From assembly GCF_030063135.1 (NCBI RefSeq), contig NZ_JASISO010000019.1, positions 31,205 to 95,204 of the forward strand: a stretch of DNA of 64,000 nt, given 5' to 3'. Numbering within the stretch: the stretch's first letter is position 1; every line of letters starts with the position of its first letter. The stretch comes from Streptomyces sp. G-G2 (lineage in GTDB: Bacteria; Actinomycetota; Actinomycetes; Streptomycetales; Streptomycetaceae). Made by a program: the position numbers and the translations under genes. Positions 32,789-41,919 of the stretch are shown here, in pieces. The notes under the pieces are model-generated. The model was not told the origin of the DNA, made no database searches, and was given only the letters and a program-made list of their open reading frames with translations.

Positions 32789-33742
32789 TCAGCCGCGTGA
32801 CGCTGCGTGCTTGGCCATCTCCAGGAGGGCCTCCAGGTCGTGTGCGGCTTCGGCGGCGCACAGTCCGGTCGCCAGCAGCAGGCCGGCGGTCAGGGCGAGG
32901 GGGAGAACGCGGTTGTGCGGGGGAGGGGCCATGAGGGCCGCGACCCGCCTGGGTACGGGGCCCGGCCCGGCCTGGCCGAGGCCGAGGATGCCCAGGGCGG
33001 CGCGGGGAATCCGGGAGCGGGCACGGGTGTGCCTGGCGGCAAGGGCCGCCTTGCCCACGGTACGGGCGACCCGTCTCCGGTCGCCGGTGGCGGTGGCCGC
33101 GCTCTCGTCGGCCCATCGCTCGACGGTGTAGGTGATGGTGGCGGCGAGGGGCCGGAGCAGCGGGTTGGCTGCGGAGGCGAGCTGGGCGAAGGCCACGAAC
33201 AGGTGGTGGTGGTGCCTCAGGTGGGCGCGTTCATGGGAGAGCAGGATTTCGTGTTCGGCGGGGTCGAGGGCGTCGAGCATCCCGGTGGAGACCACGATGC
33301 GCCCTGGACGTCCCGGGATGGCGTACGCCTCGGCGGCCGCGTCCTCGACCACGACCAGTTGGTCCCGGCCTGGCATGCACGCGGCTTCGGCGGCGGCTGC
33401 GGCCAGGGTCCGGACCCGTCGGCACAGCATCCAGGCCGCTGCGGCGACAGCAGCCGCGAGCAGGGCACCGGCCAGCAGGCCCACCGACAGGGAAGCAGGA
33501 TCGTGGTCCTGGGCCACCTGTGCCGACCAGCGTCCGTTGGCGAGCCGGGCGAGCAGGGGGAAGCGGATCAGCCCGGTGATCGCGAGCATGCCCAGGACCA
33601 GGCTGCTCGCGGCGGCCAGCACCACCGCGCCGAAGGTCAGCAGCCAGCTGGCCAGGCGCGGGGGCAGCCGCTCGCCCAGCGGCCTGGCGGCCAGGGCGGC
33701 CACCAGCGGGAAGAGGAGTGGCAGGTAGACGGCGTAGCGCAT
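32789..33742 (-). CDS. M56-family (BlaR1-like) membrane metallopeptidase
   Basis: The protein has 317 aa with about four membrane helices. The zinc-binding HExxH is present as LLSHERAHLRHHHHL, with a downstream Glu in VERWADESAA. BlaR1/MecR1 relatives cleave the paired BlaI-type repressor on sensing a signal. This one lacks a penicillin-binding sensor domain, as is usual in actinobacterial versions. It starts nine bases after the BlaI-type gene, forming a regulator-protease operon. Confidence 0.88.
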   Translation of the reverse strand: MRYAVYLPLLFPLVAALAARPLGERLPPRLASWLLTFGAVVLAAASSLVLGMLAITGLIRFPLLARLANGRWSAQVAQDHDPASLSVGLLAGALLAAAVAAAAWMLCRRVRTLAAAAAEAACMPGRDQLVVVEDAAAEAYAIPGRPGRIVVSTGMLDALDPAEHEILLSHERAHLRHHHHLFVAFAQLASAANPLLRPLAATITYTVERWADESAATATGDRRRVARTVGKAALAARHTRARSRIPRAALGILGLGQAGPGPVPRRVAALMAPPPHNRVLPLALTAGLLLATGLCAAEAAHDLEALLEMAKHAASRG

Positions 33743-33751
33743 CGGGGCGGC

Positions 33752-34150
33752 CTACTGCCCGGAGTCCAGCAGTCGGCGCAGCAGTTCCTCGTCGTCGCTG
33801 GAGAGGTCGTCGACGAAGCGGGTCAGTACGGCCTCGCGGTCCGGCCGACGGTCCAGCACCTGGCGCATCTCGCGGGCGGCGAGTCCGGATTCGTCGGCGA
33901 CCGGGGCGTATGCGAACGCTCGCCCGCGCGGGCTGCGACGCAGCAGGCCCTTGGCGTAGAGACGCGACAGGGCGGTGACGACGGTGCTGTACGAGAGGCC
34001 GCCGCCGAGGACGTCCTTGACCTCGCGCGGGCTCAGCGCCTGCGGGGCGGCGTGCTGCAGCGCGCCGAGGACCTCGGCCTCCAGCTCGCCCTTGGCCCGG
34101 CCGCCCTTGGCTGCTGCGGATTCGTCTGGGGCGGTTTCGTCTGCGGCCAT
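33752..34150 (-). CDS. BlaI/MecI/CopY-family repressor
   Basis: The protein has 132 aa. ATG 34150 is chosen with GGAGG about 9 bases upstream; a GTG at 34162 overlaps that site. The winged helix includes GELEAEVLGALQ, SPREVKDVLGGGLSYSTVVT and LSRLYAKGLLRR. The C-terminal dimerisation part ends FVDDLSSDDEELLRRLLDSG. It is partnered with the M56 peptidase gene. Two operator-like dyads lie directly upstream, between this gene and the divergent ABC exporter. Confidence 0.9.
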   Translation of the reverse strand: MAADETAPDESAAAKGGRAKGELEAEVLGALQHAAPQALSPREVKDVLGGGLSYSTVVTALSRLYAKGLLRRSPRGRAFAYAPVADESGLAAREMRQVLDRRPDREAVLTRFVDDLSSDDEELLRRLLDSGQ

Positions 34151-34175
34151 GGCCCTGGCCACCTCCTGCGCTATC

Positions 34176-34213
34176 TTCTACATTCGCGTAGAAGCTTCTA
34201 CGTGGATGTAGAA
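34176..34213. promoter_or_regulatory. Doubled operator TTCTAC-N6-GTAGAA
   Basis: Two perfect dyads, 34176-34193 and 34196-34213, are centred 20 bases apart, about two helical turns. They sit between the BlaI-type repressor (reverse) and the ABC exporter (forward). BlaI-family operators are TACA/TGTA-type dyads, and these fit. Confidence 0.72.
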
Positions 34214-34306
34214 GCTGTCTGCCTGCCCAGAGTCTGCCATGCCCACCCGCGTCCGGGCACTTCAGACAGCGAACACAGTCAGGCGGCGAACCCAGGAGGA
34301 TGTCGC

Positions 34307-35083
34307 GTGAGCACAGCAACGGCGGCCCACACCCCGCAACACACCAGCGCGGCGGCCCGTGCCGAGGGCCTGACCAAGGCGTACGGCACCGGCGAGACCC
34401 GTGTCGTGGCACTGGACTCGGTCCAGGTATCGGTGGAGCGCGGGGAGTTCGCCGCGATCATGGGCCCGTCCGGCTCGGGCAAGTCGACGCTCATGCACTG
34501 CCTGGCCGGACTGGACACCCCGACCGGCGGGCAGATCTGGATCGGCGATACCGAGATCACCGGGCTGGCGGACAAGCACCTCACCCGGCTGCGCCGCGAC
34601 CGGGTCGGCTTCGTCTTCCAGGCGTTCAACCTGCTCCCGACGCTCACCGCGCTGGAGAACGTCACCTTGCCGATGGACATCGCGGGCCGCCGGCCTGACG
34701 CCGCATGGCTGGACCAGGTCATCGACACCGTGGGGCTGCGCGACCGGCTGGGGCACCGGCCGGGTGAGCTGTCCGGCGGCCAGCAGCAGCGGGTGGCCTG
34801 CGCGCGAGCGCTTGCGAGCCGCCCGGAGATCATCTTCGCCGACGAGCCGACCGGCAACCTCGACTCCCGGGTCGGCGCCGAGGTCCTGGCCTTCCTGCGC
34901 CGCAGCGTCGACGACCTCGCCCAGACCATCGTGATGGTCACCCACGACGCGGTCGCCGCCTCCCACGCGGACCGCGTGGTCTTCCTCGCCGACGGCCGCA
35001 TCGTCGACGAACTGGCGCAGCCGACCGCCGACTCGATCCTCGACCGGATGCGGCAGTTCGACGGCGCCGGACGCAGGAGCTGA
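34307..35083 (+). CDS. ABC transporter ATP-binding protein (MacB/LolD type)
   Basis: The protein has 258 aa. GTG 34307 follows AGGAGG. Walker A is GPSGSGKST, the signature is LSGGQQQRVACARAL, Walker B is IIFADEPTGNLDS and the H-loop is MVTHD. The family powers FtsX-type permeases that export peptides, lipids or drugs or drive mechanotransmission. It lies six bases before the permease gene. Control by the divergent BlaI-type repressor is inferred from the shared operator region. Confidence 0.95.
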   Translation: MSTATAAHTPQHTSAAARAEGLTKAYGTGETRVVALDSVQVSVERGEFAAIMGPSGSGKSTLMHCLAGLDTPTGGQIWIGDTEITGLADKHLTRLRRDRVGFVFQAFNLLPTLTALENVTLPMDIAGRRPDAAWLDQVIDTVGLRDRLGHRPGELSGGQQQRVACARALASRPEIIFADEPTGNLDSRVGAEVLAFLRRSVDDLAQTIVMVTHDAVAASHADRVVFLADGRIVDELAQPTADSILDRMRQFDGAGRRS

Positions 35084-35089
35084 CCGACC

Positions 35090-37657
35090 ATGATCAAGGC
35101 AAGCCTGCGCAACTTCCTCGCCCACAAGGGCCGCATGGCCCTCTCCACCCTCGCCGTCCTGCTCGGCGTGGCCTTCGTCTCCGGCACCCTCGTCTTCTCC
35201 GACACCATCAACGCCGCCTTCACGAGCCTGTCCGCCTCCACCGCGGCGGACGTGACGATCAAGCCGAAGCAGGCGTTCATCCCGGAGGTCGAGGACCGCG
35301 CACTGTCCGGCGAGACCCCCACACTTCCCGCGGACGTGGTGGCCAAGGTCGCCGCCGTCCCCGGCGTACGGGCCGCACACGGTCAGATCAGCCTGCAGAA
35401 CCTCACCGTGGTCGACAAGGACAACAAGCCGGTCGGACCCACCACCGGCGCCCCCACCCTCGGCCAGAACTGGTACGACAACCCCCAGGTCCATCTCACC
35501 CAGGGCCACGCCCCCACCCAGGCCGGCGAGCTGGTCATCGACCAGGCCAGCGCCCAGCACAAGGGCATCCGCCTCGGCGACCCCCTGCACGTCCTGACCC
35601 CCGTCGGCTCCACCCCGGCCACCGTGGTCGGCATCGCCGCCTTGAGCACTGGACAGCGTCCAACGTCCTTGGCTGGTGTGACGATGGTCTACGTCGACAC
35701 CGACACCGCCCAACGGCAACTGCTCGGCAAGCCCGGGGCCTTCACCACCGTCACCGTGGACGTCGCCCCCGGCACCTCCCACACCACCGCCCAGCGACGG
35801 ATCCACGACGCGCTCGGAGACACGTACTCGATCGCCACCCAGGAGGAGCAGGCCCAGTCCGCCGCCCAGCAGATCAGCTCCTTCCTCGGCGTCGTCACGT
35901 ACGCCCTGCTCGGGTTCGCCGGCCTCGCGGTGCTGGTCGGGATCTTCCTGATCCTCAACACCTTCTCCATGCTGGTCGCCCAGCGCACCCGCGAACTCGG
36001 CCTCCTGCGGGCCCTGGGCGCCGGGCGGGGCCAGGTCACCCGCTCCGTACTGACCGAGGCCCTGTTGCTCGGCGTCACCGGCTCCACCCTGGGCCTGGCC
36101 GCGGGCATCGGCCTGGCCGCCACCCTGAAGACACTGATCGGCGACTTCGGCGTCGACCTGTCCGCCACCCACCTCGTCATCAACCCGCTGACCCTGGCGG
36201 CCGCGTACGGCGTAGGCGTGCTCGTCACCCTGATCGCCGCCTACCTGCCCGCCCGCCGCGCCGCCAGGATCTCCCCGATGGCAGCCCTGCGCGAAGCCGC
36301 CGCGCCCCCGGTCACACCGCTCGGGCGCCGCACCGCCCTCGGCGGCGCGCTGCTGCTGGCCGGCCTCGGCGCCCTGGCTGCGGCCGCCACCCACCACGAC
36401 ACCCTCGTCACGGCCGCCGCCCTCCTGGGAACCGGCATCGCGGCTTCGCTGATCGCCCTGGTCGTCCTCGGCCCGGCACTCTCCCGCCTCGTCGTGCACG
36501 GCCTCGGAGCCCCGTACCCGAGGCTGTTCGGCGCGGTCGGGCGCATCAGCCGCCTCAACGCCGTACGCAACCCGCGGCGCACCGGCGCCACCGCCGCCGC
36601 CCTGATGATCAGCCTGTCCCTGGTCGGCGCGGTCGCCGTCCTGGCCGCCTCCCTCACCACCTCCATCAGCCGCGACGTCGACCGCACCCTCGGCGCCGAC
36701 TATGTCCTGACCGGCAACGGCCAGCAGCCCATCGGCCACGAGATCGCCGACAAGGTCCGCACGCTCCCCGGTATCCAGGCCGTCACCCGCCAGCGCTACG
36801 CCCTCGCCCATGTGGGCGGGTTCCAGGTGGTGGTGGCCGGCGTGGACGCGGCCACGGTCGATCAGGCCGTCAAACCCCAGTACGTCACCGGCACCACCGC
36901 CGACGTCGCGGCCGGAAGGCTGATGGTCGACCAGACCACCGCCACCGCCGACCACCTCACGATCGGCTCCCCGGTCGAACTGCGCTTCCAGAACGGCAAC
37001 ATCGCAACCCTCCCGGTCGGGGCGATCAGCAAGCCCCCCGCCGGAGCCGGCAAGGACGGCGGCACCTTCGAGGTCTCCCTCGACACCCTCACCACGTACG
37101 CACCCGAGGCCCAGGACTTCACCCTCTACGTCAACAGCGCACCGGGCGCGGACAAGAAGCAGCTCCAGACCGCCCTCGACACGGCCATGGCCGGCTACCC
37201 CCAGGTGACCGTCCAGAGCCAGGCCGACTACAAGAACCAGATCACCGGCCAGGTCGACACCGTGCTCTACCTCGTCTACGCCCTGCTCGCCCTCGCGATC
37301 CTCATCGCGGTCCTCGGCGTCATCAATACGCTCGCCCTGTCCGTGATCGAACGGACCCGCGAGATCGGACTGCTGCGCGCCGTCGGCACCTCACGGCGCC
37401 AGATCGCCCGGATGATCCAACTCGAATCCGTACTCATCGCCCTCCACGGCGCCCTGCTCGGCCTCGGCCTCGGGCTCGCCTGGGGCATCGCCGGGCAGAA
37501 GGTCCTCACGCTGTACGGGATCACCACACTCAGCATCCCCTGGACGACCATCCTCGCCGTCCTGGCGGGATCCGCCCTGGCAGGCCTGGCCGCGGCCGTC
37601 CTGCCTGCGATGAAGGCGTCCCACACCAAGGTCCTGACCGCCATCGCCACCGCATAG
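35090..37657 (+). CDS. ABC transporter permease with two FtsX domains
   Basis: The protein has 855 aa. The N-terminal helix (MALSTLAVLLGVAFVSGTLVF) is followed by an extracellular MacB-like domain. The first FtsX block is at about 265-400 (LVAQRTRELGLLRALGAGRG), then come two central helices, a second extracellular domain, and a second FtsX block at about 725-845 (SVIERTREIGLLRAVGTSRR). This duplicated layout is usual for Streptomyces peptide or drug exporters. It is the last gene of island B; only a terminator and the intact tRNA-Gly follow. Confidence 0.94.
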   Translation: MIKASLRNFLAHKGRMALSTLAVLLGVAFVSGTLVFSDTINAAFTSLSASTAADVTIKPKQAFIPEVEDRALSGETPTLPADVVAKVAAVPGVRAAHGQISLQNLTVVDKDNKPVGPTTGAPTLGQNWYDNPQVHLTQGHAPTQAGELVIDQASAQHKGIRLGDPLHVLTPVGSTPATVVGIAALSTGQRPTSLAGVTMVYVDTDTAQRQLLGKPGAFTTVTVDVAPGTSHTTAQRRIHDALGDTYSIATQEEQAQSAAQQISSFLGVVTYALLGFAGLAVLVGIFLILNTFSMLVAQRTRELGLLRALGAGRGQVTRSVLTEALLLGVTGSTLGLAAGIGLAATLKTLIGDFGVDLSATHLVINPLTLAAAYGVGVLVTLIAAYLPARRAARISPMAALREAAAPPVTPLGRRTALGGALLLAGLGALAAAATHHDTLVTAAALLGTGIAASLIALVVLGPALSRLVVHGLGAPYPRLFGAVGRISRLNAVRNPRRTGATAAALMISLSLVGAVAVLAASLTTSISRDVDRTLGADYVLTGNGQQPIGHEIADKVRTLPGIQAVTRQRYALAHVGGFQVVVAGVDAATVDQAVKPQYVTGTTADVAAGRLMVDQTTATADHLTIGSPVELRFQNGNIATLPVGAISKPPAGAGKDGGTFEVSLDTLTTYAPEAQDFTLYVNSAPGADKKQLQTALDTAMAGYPQVTVQSQADYKNQITGQVDTVLYLVYALLALAILIAVLGVINTLALSVIERTREIGLLRAVGTSRRQIARMIQLESVLIALHGALLGLGLGLAWGIAGQKVLTLYGITTLSIPWTTILAVLAGSALAGLAAAVLPAMKASHTKVLTAIATA

Positions 37658-37813
37658 CGCAATGCGCCGGCGGGGTGGTGCACCTGTCGAACGCGCATTG
37701 CCGGACTGGGACTTCGGCTCCGGTCCGGCATGCGAGAAGGCTGCCGAGAACCGCCAACAGGCGCACGTGGTGCAGAGGTGGCGCGTGGCACCTGAGGAGG
37801 TCTAGACAACGAA

Positions 37814-37842
37814 GAAGGCCCAGGTCGCTGACCTGGGCCTTC
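37814..37842. terminator. Terminator between the ABC permease and tRNA-Gly genes
   Basis: The perfect 13-bp stem GAAGGCCCAGGTC with its complement and a 3-base loop, followed by TTT, serves both the exporter operon and the tRNA. The same stem is repeated at the two att remnants. Confidence 0.85.
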
Positions 37843-37849
37843 TTTAAAG

Positions 37850-37920
37850 AGCGGATGACGGGAATCGAACCCGCGCTATAAGCTTGGGAAGCTCATGTTC
37901 TACCATTAAACTACATCCGC
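37850..37920 (-). tRNA. tRNA-Gly (CCC)
   Basis: On the reverse strand the acceptor stem is GCGGATG/CATCCGC, the D-arm GTTTAATGGTAGAAC, and the anticodon loop TTCCCAA (anticodon CCC). The T-arm is GCGGGTTCGATTCCCGT and the discriminator is T. CCA is not encoded. It is the intact target of the integrations whose displaced 3' halves are at 18.9 and 29.1 kb. Confidence 0.93.
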
Positions 37921-38155
37921 ACAGCGGGCCAATTGTCTGGTGCCGCATCGTTGCACACTCTACCCCATGATCGCTTGTCGGTGAATTCGGCCCGGTGGCG
38001 GGGTGGTGGGGGGGTCGGGAGGGTGGGGGTACGGGCTGCTGTGGGGCGGGAGTTGGGGCGTACCGTGGGGGTGCGGAGCGGCGACTGGAGTGGGTCTTGT
38101 TGATCCCCTAATGTGGCGATTCGTCGCAGTACAGCTGGTTGGGGAAAGGGACTCG

Positions 38156-38320
38156 ATGGAGCACACCGTCGTCCGTTGTGCCGAAGGGCACGTATTCAGT
38201 ACCGCTTCGTTCCCGATGCAGCAGCTCGGGGCGGCCCGGATCGGGCCCGGGCGGCTCATCCGGTGTCCGCGGTGCGCGCGGCTGCGGCACGCTGTGCCCG
38301 TGGGCTCGCTGAAGCGGTAG
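38156..38320 (+). CDS. Small zinc-ribbon-like protein
   Basis: The protein has 54 aa. ATG 38156 follows GGGGAAAGGG. The pattern RCAEGHVF, then RCPRCARLRHAVPV, gives Cys/His pairs spaced like a degenerate zinc ribbon. No family function is known to me. It lies between the tRNA and dcd on the core side of the junction. Confidence 0.65.
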   Translation: MEHTVVRCAEGHVFSTASFPMQQLGAARIGPGRLIRCPRCARLRHAVPVGSLKR

Positions 38321-38384
38321 CGGACGGACGCGCGCGGGCGCACTCGATTGGGGGTGGCCCGCGCGCTCTGCGTATCCTCGGGGC

Positions 38385-38972
38385 GTGCTTCTCTCCGACA
38401 AAGACATCCGTGCCGAGATCGACAGCGGACGGGTTCGCATCGACCCGTTCGAGGATTCGATGGTGCAGCCCTCCAGCATCGACGTACGGCTCGACCGGTT
38501 CTTCCGGGTGTTCGAGAACCACCGTTACGCTCACATCGACCCCGCCACCGAGCAGCCGGATCTGACCCGGATGGTCGAACCCGACGGCGACGAGGCGTTC
38601 ATCCTCCACCCGGGCGAGTTCGTCCTCGCCTCGACGTACGAGGTCATCTCGCTTCCGGACGACATCGCCTCCAGGCTGGAAGGCAAGTCCAGCCTGGGGC
38701 GCCTGGGGCTGGTGACGCACTCGACCGCCGGGTTCATCGACCCCGGGTTCTCGGGGCACGTCACGCTCGAACTGTCGAACCTCGCCACCCTGCCGATCAA
38801 GCTGTGGCCCGGGATGAAGATCGGGCAGCTGTGCCTGTTCCGGCTCAGCACGCCCGCCGAGTTCCCGTACGGGAGCGAGCGCTACGGCTCGCGCTACCAG
38901 GGGCAGCGCGGACCGACGGCCTCGCGGTCCTTCCAGAACTTCCACCGCACCCAGGTGAGGCACCAGGCATGA
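38385..38972 (+). CDS. dcd: dCTP deaminase
   Basis: The protein has 195 aa. The enzyme deaminates dCTP to dUTP in dTMP supply. It begins MLLSDKDIRAEIDSGRVRID. The nucleotide-binding/catalytic region includes SRLEGKSSLGRLGLVTHSTA and FIDPGFSGHVTLELSN, with the catalytic Glu in TLELSN. Length is normal. TATCCT six bases before GTG 38385 indicates leaderless translation. Its stop overlaps the next gene's start by ATGA. Confidence 0.95.
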   Translation: MLLSDKDIRAEIDSGRVRIDPFEDSMVQPSSIDVRLDRFFRVFENHRYAHIDPATEQPDLTRMVEPDGDEAFILHPGEFVLASTYEVISLPDDIASRLEGKSSLGRLGLVTHSTAGFIDPGFSGHVTLELSNLATLPIKLWPGMKIGQLCLFRLSTPAEFPYGSERYGSRYQGQRGPTASRSFQNFHRTQVRHQA

Positions 38973-39466
38973 GCGAAGTACGCGAGAACCTCGACTACGA
39001 GCGGTTCGGCCGGGCCGTCCGCGAGCTGGCGCAGACCATCGCCGACGACGGCTACGAGCCCGACGTCATCCTGAGCATCGCCCGCGGCGGGGTGTTCGTG
39101 GCGGGCGGGCTGGCCTACGCGCTCGACTGCAAGAACATCCACCTCGTGAACGTGGAGTTCTACACCGGGGTGGGCACGACGCTGGAGATGCCGGTCATGC
39201 TGGCGCCGGTGCCCGAGGCGATCGACTTCACCAACAAGAAGGTGCTGATCGCCGACGACGTCGCCGACACCGGCAAGACGCTCAAGCTCGTGCACGACTT
39301 CTGCGTCGACCACGTCGCCGAGGTCCGCTCGGCGGTCATCTACGAGAAGTCCCACTCCCTCGTGAAGTGCGAGTACGTGTGGAAGAAGACCGACGAGTGG
39401 ATCAACTTCCCCTGGTCGGTCGAGCCGCCCGTCGTGAAGCGGGAGGGTCAGGTTCTTGACGCCTGA
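38969..39466 (+). CDS. Phosphoribosyltransferase family protein
   Basis: The protein has 165 aa. The PRPP-binding loop is KVLIADDVADTGKTLKLVHD near residues 92-112. ILSIARGGVFVAGGLAYAL is the pyrophosphate-loop region. It is typical of the Gpt/hypoxanthine-type group, with an uncertain base substrate. It overlaps dcd by four bases, so it is translationally coupled to a nucleotide-salvage neighbour. A perfect bidirectional terminator follows. Confidence 0.9.
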   Translation: MSEVRENLDYERFGRAVRELAQTIADDGYEPDVILSIARGGVFVAGGLAYALDCKNIHLVNVEFYTGVGTTLEMPVMLAPVPEAIDFTNKKVLIADDVADTGKTLKLVHDFCVDHVAEVRSAVIYEKSHSLVKCEYVWKKTDEWINFPWSVEPPVVKREGQVLDA

Positions 39467-39487
39467 CCGACCCGCGGGTCGTTTCCG

Positions 39488-39532
39488 CATGACAGAGGGC
39501 CCGTACGCGCCGCGTACGGGCCCTCTGTCATG
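39488..39532. terminator. Bidirectional terminator
   Basis: A 22-bp perfect inverted repeat around one central base (arm starts CATGACAGAGGGCCCGTACG) separates convergent genes. Confidence 0.88.
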
Positions 39533-39545
39533 AACGGGAGCGGGG

Positions 39546-40490
39546 CTACAGGGTGCCCAGCTTGATGATCGACAGCAGGGCGATCAGCTGGATCGCGGAC
39601 GCGCCGAGCGCCTTCTGCCACGGCAGGTCGTGGGACTTGCTGACCATCGAGGTGAACAGGGCGCCCGCCGCCACCCAGGTGGCCCAGCCGAGGACCTGGA
39701 CCAGGAGGTTGTCCCCGCCCAGGAAAACGGCGAAGAGCAGCCGCGGGGCGTCCGTGATGGACATGACCAGCATCGACAGGCCGACCGTGGGCTGCCACGA
39801 GCCGTCGCCGCCGAGCTGGCGGGCCAGGGTGTGGGTGACCGCGCCGAGGATCAGGCCGCAGATGACGAAGGCCACGGCCGAGCTGAGGACGATCGGGACG
39901 GCGTTGGCGAGGGTCGCGTGGATGACGTCCTCGCGGGCCTTGTCGAAGCCGAAAACCGCGAGCAGGCCGTACAGGAACGTCACGATCAGCGCCGGACCCC
40001 ATACGGGGTAGTCGCGCATCCGCAGGAAGGTCGGGCCGGGCTGCATGACGATGCCCCGGAGCAGCTCCTTCCACCTCAGCCGCGGACCCGTCGGCCCGGC
40101 CGGGGCCTGGGCCGCGCCCGCGTGATAGGTCGCGCCCTGGCTGTACGGGTCCTCGCCGTAGGCGAAGGCCTGCGTGTGCCCGGGGTTGTCCGCGTACGAA
40201 CCTCCGCCGTAACCGCCCTGCCCGCCCTCTCCACCGGGGCCGCCGGGGCCGCCGGGGCCGCCGTGCCCGCCCGCGTACGGCGGGCCGCTCGGGGCGCCCG
40301 TGTGCGGGTCGTAGTACTCCGGCTCGCCGTGGCCCCCGGGTGACGGGAGCGGCCACTGCTGCTGCGGTGGCGGCGGCCCTGCCGGGGGATAGGACGGCTG
40401 ACCGTACGGCGGCGCTTGCTGCTGCCCGTACGGCTGTTGCTGCTGCGGGGGTTGTTGCGGACCGCGGTTGTTGTTCCGGCCGCGTCCCAT
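39546..40490 (-). CDS. Yip1-domain membrane protein with Pro/Gln/Gly-rich N-terminus
   Basis: The protein has 314 aa. ATG 40490 is chosen; an in-frame GTG five codons upstream is possible. Residues 1-120 are Pro/Gln/Gly/Tyr-rich and disordered. The rest has about five membrane helices with the Yip1 pattern (ELLRGIVMQPGPTFLRMRDY, then FVICGLILGAVTHTLARQLG). The function in bacteria is unknown. Confidence 0.85.
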   Translation of the reverse strand: MGRGRNNNRGPQQPPQQQQPYGQQQAPPYGQPSYPPAGPPPPQQQWPLPSPGGHGEPEYYDPHTGAPSGPPYAGGHGGPGGPGGPGGEGGQGGYGGGSYADNPGHTQAFAYGEDPYSQGATYHAGAAQAPAGPTGPRLRWKELLRGIVMQPGPTFLRMRDYPVWGPALIVTFLYGLLAVFGFDKAREDVIHATLANAVPIVLSSAVAFVICGLILGAVTHTLARQLGGDGSWQPTVGLSMLVMSITDAPRLLFAVFLGGDNLLVQVLGWATWVAAGALFTSMVSKSHDLPWQKALGASAIQLIALLSIIKLGTL

Positions 40491-40742
40491 CCTGAATCCT
40501 GCCACGTGATCGAACGTACCTGGTCCGGCGGTCGGCGGTGTGCGGGCGGCCGGAACCGGGGGCCTTTGCGGCTGACCTGTGACATCCCCTAGGGGAACCC
40601 CCGAGGGCCAGCCCCCGGACCGATTTACACGGCTGTGGGGGACTCTGTGGGCTCTCGTTACGTTCCCTACCTCATACGCACATATGTCCTCCGTAGCTTC
40701 GGATGCGTCGCCACCACCGAGTTCACGAGGAAGAGCCGATCC

Positions 40743-41840
40743 ATGCGTAGCACCCGTCGCAACACCCTCCGCGCCGCCGCCGTCACCGCTGGAGCGGCCG
40801 CCGTACTGGCCCTGCCCGTGGGCGCCGCCTTCGCCGACTCCCCGGCCACCCCGGACCCGCAGGTCCAGCCCGGGATCGTGCAGCCGGTCACCGACCCGAC
40901 GCCGACGCCGGACCAGGGCAAGAACCCGGACCAGGGCAAGAACCCGGGCGAGGGCAAGGGCAAGGACGCGGACAGGGGCAAGGACGCGGACAGGGGCAAG
41001 GACGCGGACAAGGGGAGCGTGCGCGGGTTCGTCACCACGGTCAGGCTCGCCGACGGCTCGGTCGCCAAGGTCTACAAGATCAACGACAACCACGTCGAGG
41101 CCGACATATTCGACGGGTCCACCACGCTGGACACCCTCGTCAGCCGCAACGGCGAGGCCGCCTACGGCCAGAACAACGGCATGCGCGTGGTCCTCCAGCC
41201 GAGCGGCACCGTGACCTCCTGGATCGAGACCGCGCCGAAGCCCGACCCGAAGCCCGAGCCCAAGCCCGACCCGAAGAAGGGCCCGAAGAAGGACGGGACG
41301 AAGGACGAGGCCCGCAAGGAGACCTCCGTCGCGGTCACCATGGCCGACGGCCGGACCGCGCAGCTGATCGACGGCCCGCACGGCAAGCGCGTCGAGCTGT
41401 TCACGCCGAAGGGCCGCTTCCTCGGCGCCATCGACCTCAAGAACCCCGGCGCTGTCCACCACGGCTGGACGTACAAGCTGGTCCAGGACGGCAACCGGGT
41501 GAAGTTCGTCGTCATCGACGGCAAGAACGGCGGCAGCAGCTGGGTCTACGACTTCAGCGGCAAGCTCATCGAGAAGTACACCGCCGAGAAGCGCACCGAG
41601 AAGCGCGCCGACCAGCACACCGAGAAGAAGAAGGCCGACAAGCCGGTCGAGAAGCCCGTCCGCCACGAGGCCGACCGGGTCGTGCCCAAGGGCAGCGTCG
41701 AGGCGGGCGCCGAGGGCGTCGCCCAGAAGACCGGCGCGGGCGCCCCGGCCCTGGTCGCCGCGGGCGGTGGCATGGCCGCGGTCGGCGCCGCGGGCCTCGG
41801 CTTCGCGATGCTCCGCCGCAACCGCACCGGCCGGCGCTGA
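40743..41840 (+). CDS. Secreted protein with charged repeats and C-terminal membrane anchor
   Basis: The protein has 365 aa. The signal peptide ends near GAAFA. Repeats QGKNPDQGKNPG and KDADRGKDADRGKDAD are followed by a beta-rich domain (VTTVRLADGSVAKVYKINDN) that recurs after a Lys/Pro linker (VAVTMADGRTAQLIDGPHGK). The C-terminus is a Gly/Ala hydrophobic stretch plus RRNRTGRR, resembling a cell-wall sorting tail, but no LPxTG/LAxTG motif is visible. No family is recognised. Confidence 0.78.
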   Translation: MRSTRRNTLRAAAVTAGAAAVLALPVGAAFADSPATPDPQVQPGIVQPVTDPTPTPDQGKNPDQGKNPGEGKGKDADRGKDADRGKDADKGSVRGFVTTVRLADGSVAKVYKINDNHVEADIFDGSTTLDTLVSRNGEAAYGQNNGMRVVLQPSGTVTSWIETAPKPDPKPEPKPDPKKGPKKDGTKDEARKETSVAVTMADGRTAQLIDGPHGKRVELFTPKGRFLGAIDLKNPGAVHHGWTYKLVQDGNRVKFVVIDGKNGGSSWVYDFSGKLIEKYTAEKRTEKRADQHTEKKKADKPVEKPVRHEADRVVPKGSVEAGAEGVAQKTGAGAPALVAAGGGMAAVGAAGLGFAMLRRNRTGRR

Positions 41841-41865
41841 CCCGAGCTGACCCCGTACGGAGATA

Positions 41866-41909
41866 CGGAAGCGGCCGGCTCCCCTTTCCAGGGGTGCCGG
41901 CCGCTTCCG
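41866..41909. terminator. Bidirectional terminator
   Basis: Long inverted repeat CGGAAGCGGCCGG.../...CCGGCCGCTTCCG between convergent genes. Confidence 0.85.
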
Positions 41910-41919
41910 TGCCTGCCTC

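Noticed and set aside
34262..36955. Reverse frame of 897 aa opposite the ABC transporter genes
   Set aside because: Gly/Asp/Gln-rich shadow; the forward strand has clear ATPase and FtsX motifs.
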